A stretch of 64,000 nucleotides of DNA from assembly GCA_904066235.2 (NCBI GenBank), contig CAJFCV020000002.1, forward strand, positions 1,550,001-1,614,000, given 5' to 3'. Below the pieces are notes generated by a model that made no database searches, had not been told where the DNA came from, and was given only the letters and a program-made list of their open reading frames with translations. The stretch is from Bursaphelenchus xylophilus. Lineage: Eukaryota > Nematoda > Chromadorea > Rhabditida > Aphelenchoididae. A program made the position numbers and the translations under genes. Positions 1-10,200 of this stretch are shown here, one piece after another (position 1 is the first letter of the stretch; every line of letters starts with the position of its first letter).

Positions 1-170
1 AAAGATTTTAAATAAAAGACCAATTAAAAGTTTCAATATATATTATGATAAAGCAGTTCACGACCTTTAAAAATATATATAACACATTCATATAAAAATA
101 TTTATTTCGTAAAAAAACAATTGGACAAAAAGAGACCTAAAAAACGGCAAAAACTTTTGGTTCACCCTAA
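1..170 (-). mobile_element. Mariner element, one terminal portion (cut by window edge)
   Basis: This stretch matches 37349-37519 nearly base for base, which is the transposase-5'-side end of the mariner copy at 36624-37519. It ends in the inverted-repeat terminus TTTGGTTCACCCTAA at 170, followed by a TA at 171-172 that would be one half of the target-site duplication. The terminus differs at a few bases from the other copy (GGTTCACC against GGACCACC). The rest of the element, including any transposase, lies off the left edge, so its state is unknown. Confidence 0.8.
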
Positions 171-171
171 T

Positions 172-1620
172 AGTAGTGAGGAAAATGAAAAAGGAGGAGG
201 ATTAATTCGAACATGTGGGTTTGTAAACAAATTTGAAATAGGCCGGAGGTCAGCACAGTAATCAGCACAGAAAAAAAGGTGATAAATAGAACAATGTCAA
301 AATCCGGAAAATCATGGGTTTATTTTAAAAAAACGCCTATGTGGACCTTACGTTCGAAAAAAATCCAAATTTCAACGCATCGACTTCGTTGCTTTTTCGA
401 ATTCTGAGCTCCACAGATATGTTCATTTTCCGTGATATACCGCGTAGAATTTTTGCTGAAAGATATATACGAGAACGCTTACATGGCAGAGCTCTTCGAA
501 GATTGATTTTCTCGTTAAGAAGTGCCATTAACTATATAGACGTTGCTAGACATTGGGTTCTAATTGGTCATGAAGCACAATTTTGAGGGAATTTAGCGCT
601 TTCAGCATTTTCCAAGGCATATACAAGAGCTCTTCAACACAGAGTGGCCTATGCCAGCTAGATAAAACTTGAGGAAAATCCGGCTGCCGCACTTTGGAGA
701 CTTCTCTTTTAGCCTTAAGATATACATAAATAACATATCGACGAGACGGTACAAAGACTATAGGCAAATTCCAAAATCAGCCCATGATATCAAACCTCTG
801 CGTGAGCAACGGTCGACTGTTTACTTCGTCATTTTTCATCTGACAACTCTCATAAATCAAGATATTTATATTCCGCCCCCACTGACATCTCTAATTTCGC
901 TGTCTACAGTAACATGCGCACGTGGCTATAAGAACATTCCTCCAAAAAAATGTAAAAAAACAATGCGAATCGTTGCAGCGGGATAATCAAATCCCGGCGC
1001 TTCTTCTGTTTATAAAATTATTCGGTCGAAAATCCCCCAAAAACGCTTTTAAATTGGAGAAGGCGCGGTCCCCGGGGGCAGCGTGCCGCGGAGCCCAAAA
1101 AACTTTTTCACAACACCCCGAGGCGCTATAACGCGGAAGGCTTGTTAAGGCGAAGAGGGGGCCAAATGTCAAATTTGCCGCTTCTTTTCTTCTCCGGCTT
1201 CGGCCCCGAAATATCCTAATCGCTGTTTTTTAATGCCGCATATTTTGGAGCGGGAACGGGGATATCGAAAATTGCGATCTGGATGTGGCATGGAACGGAG
1301 ACAAAAACGACGAAAATGGGATTTTTAATGATTAAATAACTGTATTGTTGAAGACGAGGAGAAGAGAATTGCGCTTGTTTTGACATTATTGAAGGAATGA
1401 TGCCATATTGTCTTACTGTTAGACGAAGTCATAAATAACAAATTAATTTGTGTGACAAAGTGTTAGAAATTAACCTGTTCAGCTAGAATCCAATTTGTGT
1501 AGCTCAGAAGATGCGCTGACATAAAGACTAAAGGATCAATAAAGTTACTTTTGACAGGAGTTTTTATTATGTTAAAACTGATTTGATTCCGATTTTTTCT
1601 TCCTGGAGAGCGGTCGGTTT
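172..1620. other. Intergenic, no supported gene
   Basis: Open frames here are short, overlap on both strands and have no splice or coding context. A GC-richer island at about 1040-1220 is open in several frames at once, which reflects composition and not a gene. I see nothing else I can name. Confidence 0.5.
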
Positions 1621-1632
1621 TCCTGTCCACCC

Positions 1633-1908
1633 ATGCCGTTGCGGGCACAAAGGGCTTTGCCTGGGACAGTAGCTCTTCATCGTAATGGATTTCAAGTTCA
1701 TACTGTCAATGTTAGATCAATCCAAACCGAGGGAAAATTGAAGCAATTCAAGAAATCGTTGGAAACGGAAGTGGTCAGCATGAATTCGACATCCCCCTAT
1801 ACACGACCGTTTGGGCGCTTCAGGATGAGATGGATCGACGATACTGGCAAGAATCATGGCCTCCGGTGGAGCGATCTTACACTGACCGGACAATGGAAAC
1901 CATTATGA
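1633..1908 (+). pseudogene. Non-LTR retrotransposon reverse transcriptase, C-terminal scrap
   Basis: A 91-codon open frame ends in a segment reading FGRFRMRWIDDTG followed by a Gly-Leu-Arg-Trp and a terminal Gln-Trp. This resembles the tail of RTE-type reverse transcriptases, where an R-x-R-W-x-D-D-I motif is followed by a tryptophan-rich end. No upstream polymerase domain or endonuclease is present, so it is at best a 5'-truncated, dead copy. The assignment rests on motif shape only. Confidence 0.35.
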
Positions 1909-3769
1909 TACACTCCATGATTTTTTGCATGTGATTAGTGTAAATAAATTGAAAATTGAATTGAAAACTGATTTTTGTCCCTTGACACGAAACAAAGCTG
2001 GAAAAAATGCAATCAGCAAGATAATTATTAGTACACAGGTAAAATTCAACAAGATTTGATGAGAAAAAAGCCACTAAGATGCTATGAGACACGCTGTAAA
2101 CTTGTAAAATTGTTTTGCTTCATATTGGCCAGTGGCGTGGTAAATGTCATGAAAAGAATTAAGCGCCACCATTCAGTCATTTTATAAAGTTTTGCATCTA
2201 AACTTCAGATACATACAAGAAGGCAACACACAAATTCAAGGCTTAGTCAGTTTGACGAAGAAATACATACCTTCAGGCCTTCTCTTAAAAACAAAAAGGA
2301 AACCCGGAAAGTAGGGATATTTTTCAACTACCGCCAAACTTCTGTACAACAAACCTCCGTGAAATACAGCCTGTATTTAATCAATAACAACAATAGCTGT
2401 TGAATAATAAATATAATATCCAAAAGTTTTGAGCAAGTGTGCAAAAAAGATCTACAATAGGACTGTTTCCTTCTACCATCATCAATGTTGCCAACAGTAT
2501 AGTGCGCCTTTCTTAAAACACTCACAATTAAAACATAAAAATTTTGAAGGAAAAGGTCATAAGACCAAAAACAAAGGCATTCCGTCAAATTCGGAGTTTT
2601 ACCGTGAACAAAAACACCTTCAAATCCATTTTTGGCTTTGCTTGTCTTCAGCCATTAACCCGATGGGACGCTTTTGAAGAAATTGCGTTCACGCCGCGGA
2701 ACGGTCACTGCAGGAGATGGAAAGAATTGTCTAAATGTTCTAAATCTAAAGTTGATGTTATAAAAAGATAAAAGGTCAGGGGAAATTGGACCCTCTAGAG
2801 ACATGAACGTTCAGGCGGATCAAGTTGAAATGATAAAATACAAAAAGAAAAAATATGAGTATAGAAATTAAGATGACGCAAAAAAAACAAAGGTGTAGCT
2901 CTTTAAAGGGCTTTTTTCACACTGGCCCAGCATTCCGAACTTTTTTCGCCGCCGATCGGTGTCGAAAAAAAATTGAAAAATCGAGAGAGGGGTATGCATT
3001 TTTTTGTGTTGCCGGCTAGCAAAGGCAGGCATTGCAAAATTAGATAAAGTGTTTGATACTCTGAAGATTACTCATTCTAATTATACAAAAATTGTCACCA
3101 TGCACTTTGTAATCCCCGAAAAAATCGGATTCGAAAAAATGAAAATTTCAAATTTAAATGCAATGAAAATGCACTTTCTAGCTGACTACTGAAGAAAAAA
3201 AGATGCTGTCGTGTAGAGAATTTTGAGTGCTTTCTAATACATATATTTTTTTGCGTTGTTTTCTAACAGTTTTAGAGTTACCGTGCAAAAACCACTTTTT
3301 TTTAACTTTTTCCGACTTATCTGCACTTTAAATGCAAAAATGCAAAATCTTCCGAGCAATTATCATTCTGGGCATCCTTGTGGATATACATGCCAAATTT
3401 CAAATTTCTACGACGCTCCAGTCTCCTGTTATATCGATATAATTACGAAACCTTTTGCCTGAATGTTTCAGCGTCGTGAATATATTAAACTCTAAGAGAA
3501 GCCTGGGTCGCAAAGTGCACTTGCATTGGGGATTTTCATCCATATTTCAGCTGCATAACGCGTAAAATGTGGACAGTTGAAGCCAATGTAAGACGTTTTG
3601 AATTATGATTTTTTTCGCTTTTGGCTTGAACAGAACTTGCCTTCGATCCAGCCAAAAAACGGGAGGAAAGTTTTGACTCTGCCTTTTTAAGTTGTAAAAT
3701 ACGATTTGCCAATATCCAGAATGGGTTATATTTTGCAAAAAATTGCATGAAAATTGAGGAATGAACTCA
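1909..3769. other. Intergenic with degenerate repeat fragments
   Basis: No gene supported. The segment at about 2915-3000, with a TTCGCCGCCGATCGGT core, recurs at about 42350-42400 in the HD-gene intron, so part of this region is a dispersed repeat. The rest is AT-rich sequence with no recognised structure. Confidence 0.4.
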
Positions 3770-4064
3770 TACACTGCTCGACAAAATTATAAATGCACTT
3801 CTAAAATCACTGTAACTTTTGTGGTTTTCAGTAAAACTGTGCCATATTTGGCCCAAATGTGTACCAGTGTACTATAAATCTTGTGCCAAAAAATTATTTT
3901 GAAAACTTTCCACAATTTGGAAAAAAGTTGAAAAAACCGAAATTTTGGAGATTTTCTTTGCGACAAAATTATAAATTCACGCAATATTTTGCAATTTTCT
4001 CGCCGTTGGCGCTGAAGCAAAGTAAGTTATTTGGCTTAGTGGTTTCCTTAGGTGCCCTTCTGGC

Positions 4065-4262
4065 ATGCTACGAGGAAAAACAGTGCCAGAATTTGAAAAA
4101 CGCGGAATTACGACCCTGAAACCGCAAAGACCTCGGGTTTGCCGGATTTCGGCTCAGGTAGGCCGTTCAGCCGGAGTTGTGAAGAACTACTTGGCTCACT
4201 CGGAAGTCTTCAACACGGCTAAACGTTCTGGCAAAAAAGGTTTACCACCGCGGCAGAATTAA
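4065..4262 (+). pseudogene. Tc1-like transposase N-terminal DNA-binding fragment, left arm
   Basis: A 65-codon frame encodes the first helix-turn-helix region typical of Tc1-family transposases (VGRSAGVVKNYL) and a basic SGKKG stretch like the GRPR/AT-hook linker. It stops before any second HTH or catalytic domain. It is one of two inverted copies inside the foldback element. Confidence 0.7.
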
Positions 4263-4839
4263 GGCAGAGAAATCCGCTGAGCTTCCAACTACACCATCTC
4301 TGGGTCTCATATAGAGCCAGAAAAAGGTCTCAATTGTAGCAGGATAGCTATGCTGAGGGCACTAAGACGCAGCGATGTCATCACTGGACATCATATGAAG
4401 TCGTGCCCCCAGCTGGCCTAGGTTCGGTTAGCACGCGACCGAAATTGGCCAAGATGACTTTGACAAAACAGGTTGAGTAGTCAAGGGTCAGTTTCCCAGC
4501 GTTGCAGCACCGAATTCCTTGCAGATTGCATGGTCAGACGATGTCCCCGACGGTTTTCCACATAGGACATATCACTGTCATTACATCAGAAGAGAACCGC
4601 GTTACTTCTTGTACCGTAATGTTGGAGGATCTGTTTTGTCAAAGTTACCTTGGCCAGTTTCAGTCGCGCGCTAACCGAACCTAGGCCAACTTGGGGCACG
4701 ACTTCATATGATGTCCAGTGATGACATCGCTGCGTCTTAGTGCCCTCAGCATAGCTATCCTGCTAAAATTGAGACCTTTTTCTTGCTCTATATGAGACCC
4801 AGAGATGGTGTAGTTGGAAGCTCAGCGGATTTCTCAGCC

Positions 4840-5037
4840 TTAATTCTGCCGCGGTGGTAAACCTTTTTTGCCAGAACGTTTAGACGTGTTGAAGACTTCC
4901 GGATGAGCCAAGTAGTTCTTCACAACTCCGGCTGAACGGCCTACCTGAGCCGAAATCCGGCAAACCCGAGGTCTTTGCGGTTTCAGGGTCGTAATTCCGC
5001 GTTTTTCAAATTCTGGCACTGTTTTTCCTCGTAGCAT
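4840..5037 (-). pseudogene. Tc1-like transposase N-terminal DNA-binding fragment, right arm
   Basis: This is the inverted partner of the 4065-4262 fragment and differs at only two residues (LAHPEVFNTSK against LAHSEVFNTAK). The small difference suggests recent duplication or ongoing conversion between the arms. Confidence 0.7.
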
Positions 5038-5417
5038 GCCAGAAGGGCACCTAAGGAAACCACTAAGCCAAATAACTTACTTTGCTTCAGCGCCAACGGC
5101 AAGAAAATTGCAAAATATTGCGTGAATTTATAATTTTGTCGCAAGGAAAATCTCCAAAATTTCGGTTTTTTCAACTTTTTTCCAAATTGTGGAAAGTTTT
5201 CAAAATAATTTTTTGGCGCAAGATTTATAGTACACTGGTACATATTGGGGCCAAATATGGCACAGTTTTATAGAAAACCACAATAGTTACAGTGATTTTA
5301 GAAGTGCATTTATAATTTTGTCGAGCAGTGTATTCAAATTTTTTTGACTTGGTTTGACCGAAAGATCTGACCGGACTTCATTCATTCTGTTTTACATTTT
5401 CTTCCCATCCGGTTGCC

Positions 5418-8400
5418 ATGTTGTTTCTCCTGTTTTTTTCAGTGCCAATCGTAGTTGGACAAGGGGAAGAAAAAGAATACGGTGAGTTTTGAGGCAAATT
5501 TTGAATTTTTACAATTTTTTATATTGCGCCGCACTTAGGATACTTCCTTTATAACGACAATTATTTCATTTATCACAACTTTCAGTTGTGATCAATCCCG
5601 CTCCAAATGTCAGCAGAGTCTCCTTGATTAACAGTAGTGAACGTGAAGTGCAAATGTCCGACAAAGGTGTTGCCTTCAGTTGGCTCGAAGACGAGTATCC
5701 GGCATTGGCCTTCGAACACACATACTGGAATGAAAATCAGGAGAAGATCGCTGGCTTGTTGGACGAAATGTTCACTGCGTTGGAGTATGTCAGTCCCGCC
5801 GAACGGCTGGGGAAGTGTGTGGATCGGACCGGATTGCTGATCAAGGTAGGCTTGGAGATTGCAGGCGGTGTTGGAGAGGGGGTGTAATATTTTACAACCA
5901 ATACAATGGGGGACCTGATCGAGTGGCAAAAAACCAAAAAACGTACCATTTTGCATCCAGGAAGCATCAAAAAATGTGACAAAATACCTCCCTCTCCAAG
6001 TGAAAAAGCTCCGATTTCAAAAGCGCGCCCGCTCTTTTTGTGAGGGTCCCTTCAAAACGAAGTTTTTTCACTTGGAGAGGGAAGCATTTTGCCATATTTT
6101 TGATACTTCCCGGATGCAAAACCATACGTTTTTTGCCACTGGATCAGGTCCCCCCACTTTTGGACGTCTTTTCAGTACGTCGGCTTCTGTTTCCTCAGCC
6201 GCGAGTCTTTTGGAATTCTGGCCAAGACCACTACAGTCTTCGGACATTTCGATTACGTCCGAGTATGTGGAGAAAACAACATGTCAACGCTGTTTGCGCT
6301 GGAGAAAGAGAATGGCGTTTACAATGTGTACACGGAGATGTGTTTTGTCACCAACCGGACGTATAACGGATACAACGAGCAGAATTGGCCAACTTCAAAC
6401 GGCCTCAAATGCGCTGCAGGAAACATGACTTTTAATATATCCGAAGTAATTTATAAGAATGGCATCTATACCACGCGTGAAGATACTTTTTACCAAACAA
6501 CTACGGACAACGAATGCTATTTGAAAGTGGAGTATATAGACAACTTGAATGCAGTTTACTTGGAATTTGGAACTGTAACGGACGTTGAGGAAAATTTGAA
6601 GGTGAGAAGGAGTTAGTAAAATTAACGACTCCAATTTTTCAGATATTTGAAATATGCCCGTTCTACACGTTGGAAGATGTGGACTTGCCGAAGAAGAAGA
6701 GCATCGTTTACATTGAGAGATGCAACAACGATGACTATTGCAATATCGACTTGTCGCGCAAGGCCATGAAAACGTTTGTAAGTTTGGAAAAATGCACGGA
6801 GTTGTCCAGTAGCGGTCCAGTGGCAAAAAACGTACAATTTGTAACCGGGAAGTGCTAACGTAAGGAATGTGGCGGAATACTTCCCTTTCCAAGGGAAAAA
6901 CTCCTTTTAAACGCGATCTTTTGGTGAGAGAAAAGGCGCGCCTTTCAAAGCGGAGTTTTTTTGCTGGAGATGGAGGCATTTTGTCACATTTTTCTTTCCG
7001 AATGCAAAATGGTACGCTTTTTGTCACTGGATCACTGTAACACCAAATTCGCCAAGTGTTGATAAGAAATTTGGAGATTTTTGTTTGAGATTTGCAGTTT
7101 TTCTCAAGCCGCTTCCCAGTCTTGACTTTTTCTTTTCATTTAGAGCTTCTGCGCAGCCGGCTCCTCAAACGGCATCCACTGCCACGTACTCTACGATGTT
7201 CATCGCAAAAACTTGCTTCGTTCTGATGTTTCCCTCAACACTTCCGGGCTGAATCTCGATGGAATTACAGAGATTGTTGGGAAATACACTCTCGACGCAT
7301 GCAGTCAGGACTATCGGAAGATTGAAGGACCATTCTATGCGTTCACCGTGCAGTGTGAGGGCAGAGAGTGTGACCGAGAGCTGGTCAAGAGTGTGGAGGA
7401 GAAATTCGAAAAGAGAAGCAAGTTGATGTGCATGCGGACAAAGGAAGGCATTTCTGTAAATGAGGCCGACAAGTTTTCGAATATGACTCGGTTCTTCGTG
7501 TTTGCCAATGAAGGTAGGTTCAAGGCAGAATAGAAAGTGCTGAGATGGCATTGTGATGACATTCAAACTTGAAAGCAAAGAAAATTGAAGAATTTTAGTG
7601 TCCCTAAAAACAACGCTTTTTGAAATTTCTTTTTCTTTTTGGCCTTTGATGAGGGAAAAGATCTGCGCCCTTGATGGCTAAAAATTTCAAAATCCTCAAA
7701 GAAAATTTGAACCCATGTCCTGTGGGGGACCTGATCCAGTGGCAAAAAACGTACCATTTTGCATCCGGGAAGTATCAAAAATGTGGCAAAATGCTTCCCT
7801 CTCCAAGTAAAAAACTGTGATTTTTCAAAACAAAGTTTTTTTTCACTTTCAGAGGGAAGCATTTTGCCACATTTCTAATGCTTCCCGGATGCAAAACGGT
7901 ATGTTTTTTGCCACTGGACCGGGTATTTCACTGTATGTCCTACGCACATTCAAAAAATCATAACTTCGAATTTCAGGTCAAGTTTGCACTCTTCAACGCA
8001 TCAACAATACAATTGTAGCTGACGTCAAAAACAAAACGAAGGTAAGACGCTAATTTTGGAAGCCGTGGAATCCCGATTTTTTAGTCCGGGCAAAGCCCTT
8101 GTCCCACTGTTTCCGGCAACTCCTATTGCCCGCAAATTTGCTATAAACCGGCAAGCTTTGCGGATTTATCCGACGTTGTGAGCGCAGAAGTTTTGAGACT
8201 TTTGAAATGTGCCCCAAGGGATCCGGATCCGATCATTGCAATGAATTACCTGCTCAGGAAACGGTATTGTCTGTCGAACACACCTACAATCACTGAAGTG
8301 GAAATCATTCCCGATGGGTGAGTTTGGCTCTGTTTTATGTGTTGATTGGGGACTTGTGATATCCTTGGCTGAAATTGCAGAAGGACTAGGGACCAGTTTG

Positions 8401-9396
8401 CCTTAGGCAGAAGAGGAATCTTATTGTTAGGTCCAACTAAAAACGGTTGGGTCGCAAGAGCAGAGAATCGGAGGATTTTTTAAAAATTTTGCATTTTTCG
8501 TCGGACATAGGCCTGTTACCAAGCCCTCAAAACTTTAGCTCGTGCTCAAAAGAAGCAGCCGAGATATTCAACGAGCTTGACAGGAGAGATAGTACGTAAA
8601 AGGTGAAGAATGATTTCTGTGCGTGCCTTTACAAGAAGAATGATTTCTGGGCGTGCTTTTACTGGTTCTGGCTTCAGAAGAAATGAAGTTTTTATGGAGA
8701 AACGATTTGTATACGGTACGAAAAGCATGAAAACTTTGGTGTGAAAATTCGCTTTTTGCCAACTTCAGAAATCTTGTATATGTCACGGAAAAAATGGATT
8801 TTTTGCGAGGTTTCATCGAAATCTGAGCGCCACAGTTCTAACACCTCTCGGAAGCATTAAAACATCTCATTTTTTCGTGTAAGGCAGATGGCTTTGTGGA
8901 ATTTTCAATTGAGTATCTCCAAACTTGTTTTTCTTTAAGACTTACGCTATTCGGCTGAATATTGCGGCTTCAGTTGTAAGTGCAGGCTAAAATTATAACA
9001 TTTCTGCTGTGCCAGTCAACGTAGGAAAGCAATGTGAAAAAATTGGACACTACTTATCGTTCACGTTTTTTCAGGGATCCCGACGACAACACATGGACTA
9101 CTTGTGATGATAAATGCTTCGCAATGCACGAAGCAAAACGGGACAATGTAAGCGGATCAACTTTAAGTTTCAGTTTACATTCTATAAGCATTTTTTAATA
9201 CTCTAAGTTTCAGTGGATGTTCGGCTGTGCGTCGGATTACGAGTTTGTGAAACACTTGTGCTCTACAGATTCGGCCGACTTCCCAAAGTGCTTCTACGTT
9301 CCGGAACACAAGGATACTATACGAGGTACAGCGCGGTCTGTTGCTGCGATTCGTTGTCGCAAAAGAACCGCCTTGACAGTTGCGAGAAGGCGTTGA
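5418..9396 (+). CDS. Secreted multi-domain cysteine-rich protein, unrecognised family
   Basis: Nine exons join in phase: 5418-5481, 5586-5845, 6176-6601, 6643-6777, 7144-7513, 7977-8041, 8085-8317, 9075-9147 and 9214 onward (602 codons). The start MLFLLFFSVPIVVG is a signal peptide, and several N-glycosylation sequons follow. Cysteines are grouped; CNNDDYCN at about residues 277-284 and a late CCCDS resemble the closing motifs of nematode ET-module or three-finger-like extracellular domains, but I do not recognise the whole protein. No transmembrane segment is visible, so it is probably secreted. Introns 2, 4 and 5 each carry a copy of the palindromic miniature element. The 3' end is odd: the spliced frame stops at 9396 after a basic tail, while the +1 frame runs through TRYSAVCCCDSLSQ to a stop at 9482, eight bases before AATAAA. 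A frameshift near 9300 or an unseen splice is likely. Confidence 0.75.
5904..6158. mobile_element. Palindromic miniature element, copy 1
   Basis: A TA-flanked inverted repeat starting CAATGGGGGACCTGATC and ending GATCAGGTCCCCCCACT. It contains the family's GCAAAATG / CATTTTGC arms and lies in intron 2 of the cysteine-rich gene. Confidence 0.8.
6807..7037. mobile_element. Palindromic miniature element, copy 2
   Basis: Same family, slightly shortened at both ends (left CAGTAGCGGTCCAGTGGC, right CACTGGATCACTG followed by TA). It lies in intron 4 of the cysteine-rich gene. Confidence 0.75.
7720..7933. mobile_element. Palindromic miniature element, copy 3
   Basis: Starts TGTGGGGGACCTGATCC and ends in a diverged CACTG before TA. 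The two arms face each other around a short loop. It lies in intron 5 of the cysteine-rich gene. Confidence 0.75.
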
Positions 9397-9489
9397 GCGC
9401 TTTCCGCAAGGCAATTCAATACGATCCGGAGGTGAACAGAAGGATGACAGAGCGAGAAAGAAATAGGAAACGAAATTTGTGATTCGGTT

Positions 9490-9495
9490 AATAAA
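9490..9495 (+). terminator. Poly(A) signal AATAAA of the cysteine-rich gene
   Basis: A canonical AATAAA lies 94 bases after the in-frame stop at 9396 but only 8 bases after the alternative-frame stop at 9482. Confidence 0.5.
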
Positions 9496-10200
9496 TTATT
9501 GCGGTTTGGTGATTGGATTTTTAATTGCAACACATTTCACAATTTTTTTTTAGTTTATCGACATTTTTAAGGCATCCTTTGCACAGTGCAATACGCCCTA
9601 TTTGTTTTCAATTGGCTTAACGAAATCCCTGCGTAAAAACCTTTAAAATCCGAAGAATCGCTAAAAAAAGTCGAAATAAAAAACACGGCAACATATTTTA
9701 TACATTTGGCTTTTCCTCTCTCCATTCCGTGAATACCAGAATACCATATCGCTGTGGCGTTTAAGGCGGCTTAACGCCGCGTCGATCAGACCTTCCGAGG
9801 TGGGGATAAAAGACGCTTAAGGCTTTTATTTTCGCTTCCGAAAAAAGTTGCGCCACGCAAAACCCGGCTTGTAAGTTATAGTTTTTTTGGGGGCAATATG
9901 ATGTGAGCCAATTTACAGGGTTTGCTTTTTTGGTTATCTTTGAGGCTTTACTGAAGTGTTTATTGTAAAATTCAACCGCTCTGTAGCTCTCAGTTTATCA
10001 AAAAAAAGTCAATAATTTCTAATGTAATCCTACTTGTTATCATGGATTATTTTTTATTATAGATCTGATTCATTTCATGCGTACCTTAATCCTCCTATGA
10101 TCTATTTTTGATTGTACGCTATTGTTCGTGTTTTTTTCTCTCACAAGGAAGTACGTCAGTTACGGCAAGTTCTCCTCAGTAATAGCTCGCTTTTCAGGAG

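Larger units (their letters stand above)
3772..5330. mobile_element. Tc1-type foldback element with 700-bp inverted arms
   Basis: The ends are CACTGCTCGACAAAATTATA and its reverse complement, each flanked by TA (3770-3771 and 5331-5332), as expected for Tc1/mariner insertion. The left arm (3772-about 4471) and right arm (about 4630-5330) are near-identical inverted copies separated by a loop of about 158 bp. Each arm carries the start of a Tc1-like transposase with a helix-turn-helix (ISAQVGRSAGVVKNYLAHSE at 4065-4262 on + and, nearly identical, at 4840-5037 on -). Neither arm has the catalytic DDE half, so it cannot move itself and would need a related transposase supplied in trans. Confidence 0.85.

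Noticed and set aside
4263..4320. A tRNA-like stretch near TCCAACTACACCATCTCTGGGTC
   Set aside because: It lies in the arm of the foldback element, is duplicated in the other arm, and does not form a full cloverleaf with a TPsiC arm.
5582..7027. Open frames of 81-210 codons on - and + strands overlapping the cysteine-rich gene's introns
   Set aside because: They run through the palindromic miniature elements, and similar peptide fragments recur wherever that element occurs, so they are repeat translations and not genes.
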